Assembly: GCA_042408445.1 (NCBI GenBank)
Contig: JBHORC010000031.1
Location: 1-38,006, forward strand
From: CF-46 sp042408445
GTDB taxonomy: Bacteria; Chloroflexota; Limnocylindria; Limnocylindrales; CSP1-4
Direction of reading: 5' to 3'
DNA length: 38,006 nt
Shown here: positions 21,474 to 29,978 of the stretch, piece by piece
How positions within the stretch are numbered: position 1 is the stretch's first letter
Layout: every line of letters starts with the position of its first letter
Notes under the pieces: generated by a model
Database searches by the model: none
Told to the model about the DNA's origin: nothing
The model's input: the letters and a program-made list of their open reading frames with translations, nothing else
Translations under genes and position numbers: made by a program

Positions 21474-23497
21474 CCCGGTCGGCGCGCCCCGCTGCTCGCG
21501 CGCGTGGCGGCGGTACTCCCCTCGCCGGCGGCCTCCCCGTCGAGGAATTCGATCCGGATCGGCTCGATCGGGTCGGCCGGCTCGAACCCGAAGACCTGGC
21601 CGTAGAACGAGAGCTCGGCCTCGAACGAGCGGATGATGTTCGCCGCGCTGCGGAAGCCGTGGTCCTCGCCGGGGAAGAGCAGGTAGGCGTGCGGCAGCTG
21701 GCGCTCCCAGAGGACGTCGACGATCTGCTCGGCCTGGGCCGGCGGGACGATCCGGTCCTCCGCGCCCTGCAGGATCAGCACGGGACACGAGATCCGATCG
21801 GCGAAATTCAGCGGCGAGCGGTCGTGGTACAGGTCCTTCCGCTCCGGATACGGCCCGATCAGGCGATCCAGATAGCGCGACTCGAACTTGTGCGTCGTCT
21901 GGGCGAACGTCTCCAGGTCGCCGATCCCGAAGTAGCTCGTGCCGGCCGCGAACGCGTCGCTGAAGGTCACGGCGCAGAGCGTGGTGTAGCCACTCGCACT
22001 TCCGCCACGGATCGCGAGGTGATCGCCTGCCACCCGGCCCTGCTCGGCCAGCCAGCGAGCCCCGGCGACGCAGTCCGCGAGGTCGACGACGCCCCACTGC
22101 CCCTCGAGCCGCTTCCGGTAGTCGCGGCCGTAGCCGGTCGAGCCGCCGTAATCGACGTCGAGGACGGCAAACCCCCGACTCGTGAAGAGCTGGACGAGGA
22201 CCGAGAAGGCCGTCGACGCCTCCGCGGTCGGGCCGCCATGGCTCGTGACGATGAGCGGTGGCCGCTGCCCGTCCGGTCCGCGCGAGGTCCGGCTCGTCGG
22301 CGCGTAGACGATCCCGAATGCGGTTCGATCGCCGTCGGTGGGGAACTCCACGTGCTCACCGATCGAGACATCAGCCGGGTCCAGCTCGAGGCCGGTCGAG
22401 CGCGTCAGAATCTCCGTCGAGCTCGTATCCACGTTCAGCTCGACGACCGCCCACGCGCGATCCGGCGCGGCCGCCCGGAAGACGACCGAACGCCCCGACG
22501 TCGCGAGGTAGCTCATCTCCGTGAACGGGAGATCGAGGAGCTCCGGCCGGCCCGCGCCCTCGATCCTGTACAGGCGATCACGCCCCTCGCTCCGGCCGAC
22601 CGCGACGATCGTCCCGTCGTCGAGGAACGCATAGTTCGCGAGCGCGAAGGCCCAGTCCGGGAAGGCGAACTCGGCCTCGACGCGGTCAGTGGCCCGCTCG
22701 ACCCCGGCGCGGTCCGCGAGCCGGAACAGGTTCATCCAGCCATCGGGCTCGGCGACGAAGTGGAGGACGCCCGCCGGCGACCAGCGCGGCTGGGCGATCC
22801 AGTCGGCCGAACTCCCCGCGACGACGCGCTCGTTGGTCGGCCGGCCGTCGCCGTCGAGCTCGGCGAGGACCAGCTCCGTCCCGTCCCACGGCAGGTTCGG
22901 ATGGCTCCAGCGGAGCCAGGCGAGCTGCGAGCCATCGGGCGAGAGCCGCGGGGCGGCGTGGAAGTCGAATCCTTCCGCGAGGACGCTCACGGCACCCGTC
23001 GCAAGGTCGACCGCGACCACCGAGTTGTCCGCCTCGCCGTGCCGCTCGAGGGTCGCCGGCTCGTGGTCCTCGCGGATCGCGAGCAGCCGGTTGCGCGGCC
23101 GGTCCAGTGAGAGGTCGGCGAACCGCCACGCGCGGTCGGGCGGCGTCAGTGGCTCCAGCACGCCCGGCGCGACGACCCGTTGCAGCCGCCCGGTCGCGAA
23201 GTCCGAGACGACGATCACGTCGCCATCGATGACGAACGCGCCGCCGCCGTATTCGTGGACGCGGGAGCGGGCGTTGAACCCTTCCGGCGTCAGCCGCGTG
23301 ACGACGCCCTGCTCGTCGCGTCGCACGAGCACCTGGCGGCCGTTCTCGTCCGGTCGTCCCTCGAGCCACCAGCGGACGGCACCCGCGGCGCCGATCTCGC
23401 CGAACGTGACCGCGCCACGGGTCAGGAGGTCGATCCCGAACGGAGAAGGCCAGGCGCCGTACGGCGCGACGCGTCGATCGTCGGCGGCCGCCGTCAC
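21470..23497 (-). CDS. S9-family prolyl oligopeptidase-like serine peptidase
   Basis: A 675-residue two-domain peptidase. The N-terminal two thirds has propeller-type repeats (for example APRLSPDGSQLAWLRWSHPN near 182-201). The C-terminal alpha/beta-hydrolase domain begins about residue 380. The nucleophile is Ser500 in GGSASGY, with Asp581 (ILQGAEDRIVPP) and His613 (PGEDHGFR) completing the triad. No signal peptide is seen, so it is cytosolic, and it probably cleaves short peptides (acylaminoacyl or dipeptidyl type). The GTG at 23497 overlaps the ahcY stop. Its place inside a methyl-cycle operon is not explained by its function. Confidence 0.93.
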   Translation of the reverse strand: MTAAADDRRVAPYGAWPSPFGIDLLTRGAVTFGEIGAAGAVRWWLEGRPDENGRQVLVRRDEQGVVTRLTPEGFNARSRVHEYGGGAFVIDGDVIVVSDFATGRLQRVVAPGVLEPLTPPDRAWRFADLSLDRPRNRLLAIREDHEPATLERHGEADNSVVAVDLATGAVSVLAEGFDFHAAPRLSPDGSQLAWLRWSHPNLPWDGTELVLAELDGDGRPTNERVVAGSSADWIAQPRWSPAGVLHFVAEPDGWMNLFRLADRAGVERATDRVEAEFAFPDWAFALANYAFLDDGTIVAVGRSEGRDRLYRIEGAGRPELLDLPFTEMSYLATSGRSVVFRAAAPDRAWAVVELNVDTSSTEILTRSTGLELDPADVSIGEHVEFPTDGDRTAFGIVYAPTSRTSRGPDGQRPPLIVTSHGGPTAEASTAFSVLVQLFTSRGFAVLDVDYGGSTGYGRDYRKRLEGQWGVVDLADCVAGARWLAEQGRVAGDHLAIRGGSASGYTTLCAVTFSDAFAAGTSYFGIGDLETFAQTTHKFESRYLDRLIGPYPERKDLYHDRSPLNFADRISCPVLILQGAEDRIVPPAQAEQIVDVLWERQLPHAYLLFPGEDHGFRSAANIIRSFEAELSFYGQVFGFEPADPIEPIRIEFLDGEAAGEGSTAATRASSGARRPG

Positions 23498-24804
23498 GTC
23501 CCGTGCTGCCACGACGAGACGTAGGCCTTCTGCTCGGCCGTCATGTCGTCGAGGGTGATGCCGAGGGCAGCGAGCTTCAGCCGGGCGACCTCGGCGTCGA
23601 TCGCCTCCGGCACGACGTAGACCTGCGGCCGGAGCTCCTCGTGGTGGACCGCCACGTACTCCGCGGACAGCGCCTGGTTCGCGAAGCTCATGTCCATCAC
23701 GGCCGCCGGGTGGCCTTCGGCGGCGCCGAGATTCACGAGCCGCCCTTCGGCGATCAGGTTCACCTTCTTGCCGCCGAGGTCGTACTCGCGGACGTTCTCG
23801 CGGACATCCCGCTCGTGACCCTCGGCCATCTCGCGGAGCGCCTTCAGGTCCAGCTCGGCGTCGAAGTGGCCCGAGTTGGCCATGATCGCCCCGTCGCGCA
23901 TCGCGCCGAAGTGCTCGCGGCGGAACACGTTCAGGTTGCCGGTGGCGGTCACGAACAGCTCCGCCCAGCCCGCGGCCTGGCCGGCGGTCATCACCTGGAA
24001 GCCGTCCATGAGCGCCTCGAGCGCGCGGACCGGATCGACCTCGATGATCGCCACGTGGGCGCCCATGCCGGACATCCGCGACGCGATCCCGCGGCCGACC
24101 CAGCCATAGCCCGCGATCACGACGTTGCGACCGGCGAGGAGGATGTTCGTCGCCCGGAGGATGCCGTCCACGGTCGACTGGCCGGTCCCGTAGCGGTTGT
24201 CGAACAGGTGCTTCGTGAGCGCCTCGTTCACGGCAACGACCGGGAAGCCCAGGGCATTGTCCGCGGCCATCGCCTTGAGGCGGATCACGCCCGTGGTCGT
24301 CTCCTCGGTTCCGGCGAGGACCTCCTTGACCTGGTCCGGCCGCTCGCTGTGGAGGAGGGAGACGAGATCGCAGCCGTCGTCCATCGTGATCTGGGGTCGC
24401 GTGTCGGCGACGCTGTTCAGGTGGGCGTAGTACGTGTCGCGATCCTCGCCGCGGCGGGCGAACGTCGCGATGCCGTATTCGGCGACGAGCGCCGCGGCGA
24501 CGTCGTCCTTCGTGGACAGCGGGTTCGAGGCCGCGAGCACGACGTCGGCGCCGCCGGCCTTCAGCGTCCGCATGAGGTTGGCCGTCTCGGTGGTGACGTG
24601 GAGGCAGGCACCGATCCGGATCCCCTCGAGCGGCCGCTCGCGCTCGAAGCGCTCGCGGATCAGGCGGAGCACGGGCATCTCGCGCTCGGCCCACTCGATC
24701 CGCCGGACGCCCTCCGCGGCCAGGCCGAGGTCGACGACATCGTGGGGCGGCAGCGGGGCGGTGTCGCGGCCCGGACGGACGGATGGTGTCGCGGTGTCGG
24801 TCAT
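23494..24804 (-). CDS. ahcY: S-adenosylhomocysteinase, short archaeal/thermophile-like form
   Basis: A 436-residue NAD-dependent enzyme that splits S-adenosylhomocysteine to adenosine and homocysteine, removing the by-product of methyltransferases. HVTTET is at 69-74, NRYGTGQS at 203-210 and the NAD-binding GYGWVGRG at 232-239. It ends in SSWQHGT and lacks the C-terminal K-P-x-x-Y-R-Y tail of the common bacterial/eukaryotic form, so it belongs to the shorter group known from archaea and Thermotoga. Some members of that group prefer S-inosylhomocysteine; this is not decided here. The ATG overlaps the stop of the GNAT gene (ATGA). Confidence 0.95.
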   Translation of the reverse strand: MTDTATPSVRPGRDTAPLPPHDVVDLGLAAEGVRRIEWAEREMPVLRLIRERFERERPLEGIRIGACLHVTTETANLMRTLKAGGADVVLAASNPLSTKDDVAAALVAEYGIATFARRGEDRDTYYAHLNSVADTRPQITMDDGCDLVSLLHSERPDQVKEVLAGTEETTTGVIRLKAMAADNALGFPVVAVNEALTKHLFDNRYGTGQSTVDGILRATNILLAGRNVVIAGYGWVGRGIASRMSGMGAHVAIIEVDPVRALEALMDGFQVMTAGQAAGWAELFVTATGNLNVFRREHFGAMRDGAIMANSGHFDAELDLKALREMAEGHERDVRENVREYDLGGKKVNLIAEGRLVNLGAAEGHPAAVMDMSFANQALSAEYVAVHHEELRPQVYVVPEAIDAEVARLKLAALGITLDDMTAEQKAYVSSWQHGT

Positions 24805-25673
24805 CGGCGGTCGGTCTCCCTGCGCGTGAAGAAGCGGCGCAGCGGCGCCGTGAGGCTCGGCCATGGCGAGCCGAGTCGATGGGCGAGGCGCTCCTCGAAC
24901 CGGACGTGCTCGACGTACCCGAGCCGCCGGTACGCCTGGAGCGCCGGTGGATTGTCCGAGCGGACGTTCAGCACGACCTGGTCGCACGTCCGGAGGAGCT
25001 CGGCCGTCACGGCGCCGGTCACGGCGGTCGCGAAGCCGCGACCACGATAGTCGACGTGCGTCAGGACGTTGCCGACGACGGCCAGCCGGGCCTGCGGGCT
25101 GACGACGTGCGTGCCCGCGGCAGCGACGAGCCGACCGTTCGCCCGGATCCCATAGTAGACGCCCTCGGCGATCGCGGATGACGGCAGCCACGACGCGAAG
25201 CCGAGCTGGTACAGGCGGTTCAGCTCGCCGATGTCGATCGGCAGGAGGCGCCGGCTCTCCGCCGGGTAGGGTCGGAACCGGGTCCGGTCCACCCACATCC
25301 GGACCATCTGCGGCCCGGGGTCGACGCGATACGCGGTCTCGACCGCGGACAGATGCTCCGGCAGCGCGGCGACGTACGCGGCCCGCGGCCGGACGACGTG
25401 CTGGAGCACCGCCTCGATCCCGTCGGGACGGCCCATGACGAACATCGGCTGGGGCGTGAGCCCGGTGTATTCGAGGGCGATCGCGACGAGCCGGTCGCCG
25501 TCGTACGCGCCTCCCCAGCGGGTCTTGCCGAACTCCCGATCCTCCAGGTCGCAGATCGGGTAGGCGGCGAACAGCCGATCGGTCTCGAGGAACGCGCGGA
25601 GCTGCGCCCGGTCCGTGACGGGGCGGGCGGCGAGCGATCGGGTCCGGCGGCCCGTTGTCGCGACGCTCGCCAT
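24801..25673 (-). CDS. GNAT-family N-acetyltransferase
   Basis: A 290-residue protein whose C-terminal part (about 150-275) is a GNAT domain. The acetyl-CoA-binding motif reads THVDYRGRGFATAVTGAV, followed by LNVRSDNPPALQAYRRLGY, the usual end of the fold. The N-terminal half carries a second, degenerate region (FLETDRLFAAYPICDLED), as in two-domain GNATs. The substrate is unknown. It lies between mtnA and ahcY with a one-base overlap with the former (TGATG) and a 4-nt overlap with the latter, so it is a firm member of the operon. Confidence 0.88.
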   Translation of the reverse strand: MASVATTGRRTRSLAARPVTDRAQLRAFLETDRLFAAYPICDLEDREFGKTRWGGAYDGDRLVAIALEYTGLTPQPMFVMGRPDGIEAVLQHVVRPRAAYVAALPEHLSAVETAYRVDPGPQMVRMWVDRTRFRPYPAESRRLLPIDIGELNRLYQLGFASWLPSSAIAEGVYYGIRANGRLVAAAGTHVVSPQARLAVVGNVLTHVDYRGRGFATAVTGAVTAELLRTCDQVVLNVRSDNPPALQAYRRLGYVEHVRFEERLAHRLGSPWPSLTAPLRRFFTRRETDRR

Positions 25674-27190
25674 CAGCCGACGGTCTCCACCGCGTGCTCC
25701 GCGGTCGGCGGCGGCCCGAACGCAGGCCGCGCGGCCGTCCGTCGCGCATTCGCGGTCGACACCGCGGCCGCCAGGCCCTCGCCGAACGGCGCGACCACGA
25801 CGCCCTCCTCGGTCACGATGCCCGTGATCAGCTCGGCAGGCGTGACGTCGAAGGCGGGGTTCCGGACGCTCGTGCCCTCGGGTGCGATGCGAATGCCCCG
25901 GATGAACAGGACCTCGTCCGCGTGACGGTCCTCGATCTCGATCGCGTCGCCGTCCGGTGTCGCGAGATCGATCGACGAGGTCGGGGCGCACACGTAGAAC
26001 GGAATGCCGTGCCGGGCGGCGAGCACGGCCAGCGGATACGTGCCGACCTTGTTGGCCGTGTCGCCATTCGCGGCGACGCGATCCGCCCCGACGAGCACGA
26101 CGTCGACCTCGCCCGCCCGCATGAGCGAGCCAGCAGCGACATCGGCGATCAAGGTGTGCGGGACGCCGGCCTGCTGGAGCTCCCAGGCCGTGAGTCGCGC
26201 CCCCTGGAGATACGGCCGGGTCTCATCCACGAAGACCGTGAGCTCGCGGCCGGCGTGATGGGCGACCTGGACGATCCCGAGCGCCGTTCCGAACTGGCCG
26301 CAGGCGAGTGGACCGGTGTTGCAATGGGTCAGGATCCGGAGGGGGCCGAACTCGCGCACGGGCAGGATCGTGAGCCCGAAGTCGGCGAGCCGGCCGTGGT
26401 CCGTCGTCGCCTCGGCGACGATCCGGTCCGCCTCGTCGCGGAGCGCAGCGGCAATCGCGTAGCCGTCGTCCGACAGGACGCCTTCAGCCTCGTAGCGGGC
26501 CATCATCCGGTCGACGGCCCAGCCGAGGTTCACGGCGGTCGGGCGCGCGGCACGGATCGCGGCCGCAGCACCGCGGAGGATCGCGCGCCGCGCGAAGGGC
26601 GTCGTCTGCGTGGCACGGGTCGCCGACAGCGCGAGGCCGATCGCGGCGACCTGGCCGATCGCCGGAGCCCCGCGAACGACCATCTGGCGGATCGCCGTCG
26701 CGGCCTCCGGGCCGTTGCGAACCTCGACCTCGACGAGCTGGTCCGGGAGCAGCCGCTGGTCGATGACGTACAGGATGCCGTCGTCCTCGCGGAACGGGGT
26801 GCGGAACCCGGTCGGCGCCCCGTTCGGCGTCGGGGAGCCGTCCCCGCCCGCCGCGTCCTCGAGGCCGTCGAACGCCGCGCGGGCCGGGTCGAGGATCGCG
26901 CCGGCCGCCTCGGCGGACGCCCGCTGGAGCGCCTGCGCGGCGCCCGCGACCGTCGCCGCGGTCTGGATCAGCTCGCCGGCGAACTGACGGAAGAAGCGTC
27001 GCCGGGCGAGGTTCACCTCACCGTCGGCCGGGGGCTCGGGTGCGGGCTGGGTCGGTGCGAGCTGGGCCGGCACCGGCTGGCCCGGCGCGGCCAGGTCCGC
27101 CTCAGCGGGCGGCGGCGGCACGGCGGGGTCAGCTGCCGTGTCAACCGGCGGCGCTGGCGTCGGCTCGGAGTCGCTGCGTGAGTCGCTCAA
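25673..27190 (-). CDS. mtnA: Methylthioribose-1-phosphate isomerase with long N-terminal extension
   Basis: A 505-residue protein. The catalytic part starts near residue 133 and has VVRGAPAIG (171-179), the catalytic Cys290 in THCNTGPLA and Asp370 in VGADRVAANGDTANKVGTY. These match the Cys/Asp pair known in Bacillus MtnA. It isomerises 5-methylthioribose-1-phosphate to the ribulose form in methionine salvage. The first 132 residues are unusual: a Pro/Ala-rich acidic stretch (1-58), then LARRRFFRQFAGELIQ and an Ala-rich helix (61-105), then another linker. Typical MtnA lacks this. The start is taken as TTG at 27190 because the codons upstream read as noise; a start nearer the core is possible but would leave the open frame unexplained. 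mtnP is not in the window. Confidence 0.9.
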   Translation of the reverse strand: MSDSRSDSEPTPAPPVDTAADPAVPPPPAEADLAAPGQPVPAQLAPTQPAPEPPADGEVNLARRRFFRQFAGELIQTAATVAGAAQALQRASAEAAGAILDPARAAFDGLEDAAGGDGSPTPNGAPTGFRTPFREDDGILYVIDQRLLPDQLVEVEVRNGPEAATAIRQMVVRGAPAIGQVAAIGLALSATRATQTTPFARRAILRGAAAAIRAARPTAVNLGWAVDRMMARYEAEGVLSDDGYAIAAALRDEADRIVAEATTDHGRLADFGLTILPVREFGPLRILTHCNTGPLACGQFGTALGIVQVAHHAGRELTVFVDETRPYLQGARLTAWELQQAGVPHTLIADVAAGSLMRAGEVDVVLVGADRVAANGDTANKVGTYPLAVLAARHGIPFYVCAPTSSIDLATPDGDAIEIEDRHADEVLFIRGIRIAPEGTSVRNPAFDVTPAELITGIVTEEGVVVAPFGEGLAAAVSTANARRTAARPAFGPPPTAEHAVETVG

Positions 27191-27233
27191 TCTGGTCTCG
27201 CCGCGGAGGCGTCGCCGCTGGGGTCGGCGGCCG

Positions 27234-27755
27234 TCAGTACTGGATGACGCTCGTGACCCGCCGGCCGTCGAGCCGGTCGCGGCCCTTGAGGAAGTCGAGC
27301 TCCACGAGGAACGCCAGGCCGACGACATTCCCCTTCAGGCGCTCGACGAGCTCGATCGTGCCCTTGACCGTCCCGCCCGTCGCGAGCAGGTCGTCGACGA
27401 TGAGCACCTTCTGGCCGGGCTCGATCGCGTCGCGATGGATCTCGAGCGTGTTCGAGCCGTACTCGAGGGCGTACTCGACCGTGATCGTCTCGGCCGGCAG
27501 CTTGCCGAGCTTGCGAACCGGCACGAGCCCGGCGCCGAGCTGGTAGGCCATCGGGGCGCTGAAGATGAACCCCCGCGATTCCATCCCCACGACGATGTCG
27601 ATCTGCTCGCCGGCGTACGGCTCGAGCATGAGATCGATCGATTCCTTGTACGCCTCGCGGTCCTTCAGGAGCGTCGTGATGTCGTAGAAGAGGATCCCGG
27701 GCTTCGGAAAGTCGGGGATCTCGCGAATCCTTGCGCGAAGCGCCTCGGCGGACAT
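27234..27755 (-). CDS. apt: Adenine phosphoribosyltransferase
   Basis: A 173-residue enzyme converting adenine and PRPP to AMP. The N-terminal IREIPDFPKPGILFYDITTLL and the PRPP-binding VLIVDDLLATGGT are both diagnostic, and the length is standard. The ATG at 27755 has GGAGGA ten bases upstream; an in-frame GTG further upstream is rejected because it overlaps that site. It is the first gene of the operon, 43 nt before mtnA. It would reclaim adenine released from methylthioadenosine and related nucleosides, which fits the mtnA-ahcY neighbours. Confidence 0.96.
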   Translation of the reverse strand: MSAEALRARIREIPDFPKPGILFYDITTLLKDREAYKESIDLMLEPYAGEQIDIVVGMESRGFIFSAPMAYQLGAGLVPVRKLGKLPAETITVEYALEYGSNTLEIHRDAIEPGQKVLIVDDLLATGGTVKGTIELVERLKGNVVGLAFLVELDFLKGRDRLDGRRVTSVIQY

Positions 27756-27826
27756 CGACGCACGTTCCTCCAGGCTGGGCACCGCATCCGGGCGGGGCGG
27801 GTCTGGCTCCGTTCGGACGGGCCGCA

Positions 27827-27832
27827 AGTCTA
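27827..27832 (-). promoter_or_regulatory. -10 element of the apt-mtnA-ahcY operon
   Basis: The minus strand reads TAGACT, predicting a start near 27820 and a leader of about 65 nt. It overlaps the stop codon (TAG) of the MFS gene upstream. No clear -35 is visible. Confidence 0.4.
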
Positions 27833-29299
27833 CCCGGCTCCGCCCGCGCTCGACGCCACCGAACCCCGGCTCCCGCTCGTCGCCGCGAGGCGGTGGCTCT
27901 CGACGCGCCCGCTGACCACGAACGCGACGACGGCAACCGCCGCGGCGACGCCGAACGTCTCCGCCAGACCGAGCCAGCCCGGGCTGCCCGCCCGGATCCC
28001 GGCGGCGACGAGGGCACCGCCGAGACCCGTCCCGAGCGACGTGCCGAGGACGTCGGACAGCTGCAGCCCGGCCGTCGCCGACCCCTGCTCCTCGGGCGGC
28101 GCCTCTCGCAGGACGACGAGCGACAGCGTCGAATAGGCGAAGCCCATGCCCAGCCCGGCGATGCTCCACGTCACGACACCGACGATCAGCGGCACGGACG
28201 GGATGAGGATCGTCGCGAACCCCAGGACGCCGACGACCAGCACGAGCGACCCCATCGCGAGGAACCGCCGCGGCCCGAGCCGCTCGATCCGTTGCGCCTG
28301 GATCCACGCGCCACCGGTCCACGACAGCGTCGACGCGGTGAACACGAGCCCGGAGACGACCGCGGGCAGGCCCCGCCATTCCTGGATCGCGAGCGGGACA
28401 TAGGCGTCGGCACAGAAGAACGCGAACGTCAGCAGCCCGCGGACGAGCACGGCGGCGGGCAGGCCGCGCGTCGCCCGGAGCGTGCCCGGCGGCGTCAGGC
28501 GGGCGAACGCCGGCGTCGCGAGCAGCAGCCCCACGCCGATCAGCACGACCGGCGCGGGACCCACGTTCGAGAGTCCGCCGACGATCAGCCCTGCGCCGGC
28601 GACGAGGACGGTCGCGAGCGGCAGCCGCCGCCGGGCATCGGTCGCGACCTGGTGCTCGCCCTCCGCCTGCTCCGGGGCGGGCGCCACGGTTCGGAGCGCG
28701 GGCAGGACGAGGACGACGGCGATCGCGATCAGCGGCAGCAGGCCGAGGAAGACGAGCCGCCAGTGGAGGGACTCCGCGACGACGCCGGCAACGCTCGGGC
28801 CGATGACGCCAGGCAGGACCCACGCGGTCGAGAGCGTCGCGAACATCCGCGGCCGGAGACGCTCCGGCAGCGCCCGTCCGATCGAGACGTAGGCGACCGC
28901 GGGGATCGCCCCGGCGCCGAAGCCCTGGATCACCCGCGCCCCGACGAGCACCGGCATCGACGGCGACAGCCCGCCGATCGCGAGACCGAGCGAGAACAGG
29001 CCGATCCCCATCAGGAACGGCCGCGACAGGCTGCCCCGGTCGATCAGCATCCCGGCGATGACGATCCCGAGCAGGTTGCCCAGGAAGAAGCCCGAGAAGA
29101 CCCAGCCGTAGAGGTCGAGCCCGCCGAGGTCACGGGCGACGATCGGCATGATCGTCGAGACCGCCAGCGCCTCCGACGCGACGATCGTGACGTTGAGGAC
29201 GAGCCCGAGCGTGAGGGCGCGGCGGCCGGGCGACCACAGACCGTCCTCGTGGCGGCGCTCGGCCGTCGTTGGCTGTCGCTGGTCGGGTCGCTCGGTCAT
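27830..29299 (-). CDS. MFS transporter (drug:H+ antiporter type)
   Basis: A 489-residue integral membrane protein with 12 to 14 hydrophobic segments. It has an early motif-A-like loop, GMLIDRGSLSRPFLMGIGLF, and VGARVIQGFGAGAIPAVAYV, a stretch typical of DHA exporters. A second half follows a charged central loop. The ATG at 29299 lacks a clear Shine-Dalgarno; CATCCT lies six bases upstream, so a leaderless start is possible. The cargo cannot be told. It is upstream of apt on the same strand, but apt seems to have its own promoter. Confidence 0.88.
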   Translation of the reverse strand: MTERPDQRQPTTAERRHEDGLWSPGRRALTLGLVLNVTIVASEALAVSTIMPIVARDLGGLDLYGWVFSGFFLGNLLGIVIAGMLIDRGSLSRPFLMGIGLFSLGLAIGGLSPSMPVLVGARVIQGFGAGAIPAVAYVSIGRALPERLRPRMFATLSTAWVLPGVIGPSVAGVVAESLHWRLVFLGLLPLIAIAVVLVLPALRTVAPAPEQAEGEHQVATDARRRLPLATVLVAGAGLIVGGLSNVGPAPVVLIGVGLLLATPAFARLTPPGTLRATRGLPAAVLVRGLLTFAFFCADAYVPLAIQEWRGLPAVVSGLVFTASTLSWTGGAWIQAQRIERLGPRRFLAMGSLVLVVGVLGFATILIPSVPLIVGVVTWSIAGLGMGFAYSTLSLVVLREAPPEEQGSATAGLQLSDVLGTSLGTGLGGALVAAGIRAGSPGWLGLAETFGVAAAVAVVAFVVSGRVESHRLAATSGSRGSVASSAGGAG

Positions 29300-29353
29300 C
29301 GCGACAGGATGCCGGGTCCGGGCAGCCGATGCGGGCGGCGGGGGGCGCGCCGC

Positions 29354-29362
29354 TGGTAGCCT
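29354..29362 (+). promoter_or_regulatory. Extended -10 of the MOSC gene, probably leaderless
   Basis: TGGTAGCCT (TGn plus TAGCCT) followed by seven bases and the GTG start. There is no Shine-Dalgarno between them. Confidence 0.45.
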
Positions 29363-29369
29363 GCGCGTC

Positions 29370-29915
29370 GTGACGATCCTCGACCCTCGTGGCGTCGCGG
29401 CTGCCGCGACGGAGGCCGCTCCGGACGCCGTCGCGGACGCCCGCGCCGGGTTGCGGGGCAGCGTGGTCTCGATCCATCTCGCCGAGCAGGCCGGCGCGCC
29501 GATGCGTGCCGTCGAACGCGTGGCGGCGGTTGCCGGCGTGGGCCTGGAGGGCGACCGCTACGCGACGCGAACCGGCCACTACTCGCCCAACACGCAGGTC
29601 GATCGGGACGTGACCCTCATCGCCGCCGAGGAGATCGAACGACTCGCGGACGTCTTCGGCATTGAGACCGCCCCTGGCGAGAGCCGGCGGAACGTGACGA
29701 CGCGCGGGATCGACCTGAACGAGCTCGTCGGCCGGCGGTTCCGGATCGGGTCGGTCGAGTGCGAGGGGACGCGGCTCTGCGAGCCGTGCCTCTATCTCAC
29801 CGAGCAGCTCGGCAAGCCGGTCCTGGAGCCGCTCGTCCATCGGGGCGGCCTGCGGGCGAGGATCCTGACGAGCGGCGAGATCGGCGTCGGCGACGAGGTC
29901 GTCGAGCGAACCTGA
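29370..29915 (+). CDS. MOSC-domain protein
   Basis: A 181-residue protein of the MOSC (molybdenum cofactor sulfurase C-terminal) superfamily. Blocks are LEGDRYATRTGHYS, the ESRRNVTTRGIDLNELVG segment and the conserved-Cys region GTRLCEPCLYL, ending in GGLRARILTSGEIGVGD. Stand-alone MOSC proteins bind or carry molybdenum cofactor or sulfur and may reduce N-hydroxylated compounds, but the role of this branch is not established. No molybdenum gene is nearby. The GTG start sits 7 nt behind a -10. It is divergent from the MFS gene. Confidence 0.9.
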   Translation: MTILDPRGVAAAATEAAPDAVADARAGLRGSVVSIHLAEQAGAPMRAVERVAAVAGVGLEGDRYATRTGHYSPNTQVDRDVTLIAAEEIERLADVFGIETAPGESRRNVTTRGIDLNELVGRRFRIGSVECEGTRLCEPCLYLTEQLGKPVLEPLVHRGGLRARILTSGEIGVGDEVVERT

Positions 29916-29941
29916 CGGGCCGGCTGCCCGTCGCCGCGCCG

Positions 29942-29971
29942 GTCGGGCGGCGCTCGTCCGCCGCTCCCGAC
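29942..29971. terminator. Hairpin between convergent MOSC and ThuA genes
   Basis: GTCGGG pairs with CCCGAC (29966-29971), and CGGCG with CGCCG (29959-29963), giving an 11-bp stem with a 2-nt bulge and a 6-nt loop. No T-run follows on either strand. Confidence 0.45.
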
Positions 29972-29978
29972 CCGCCCC

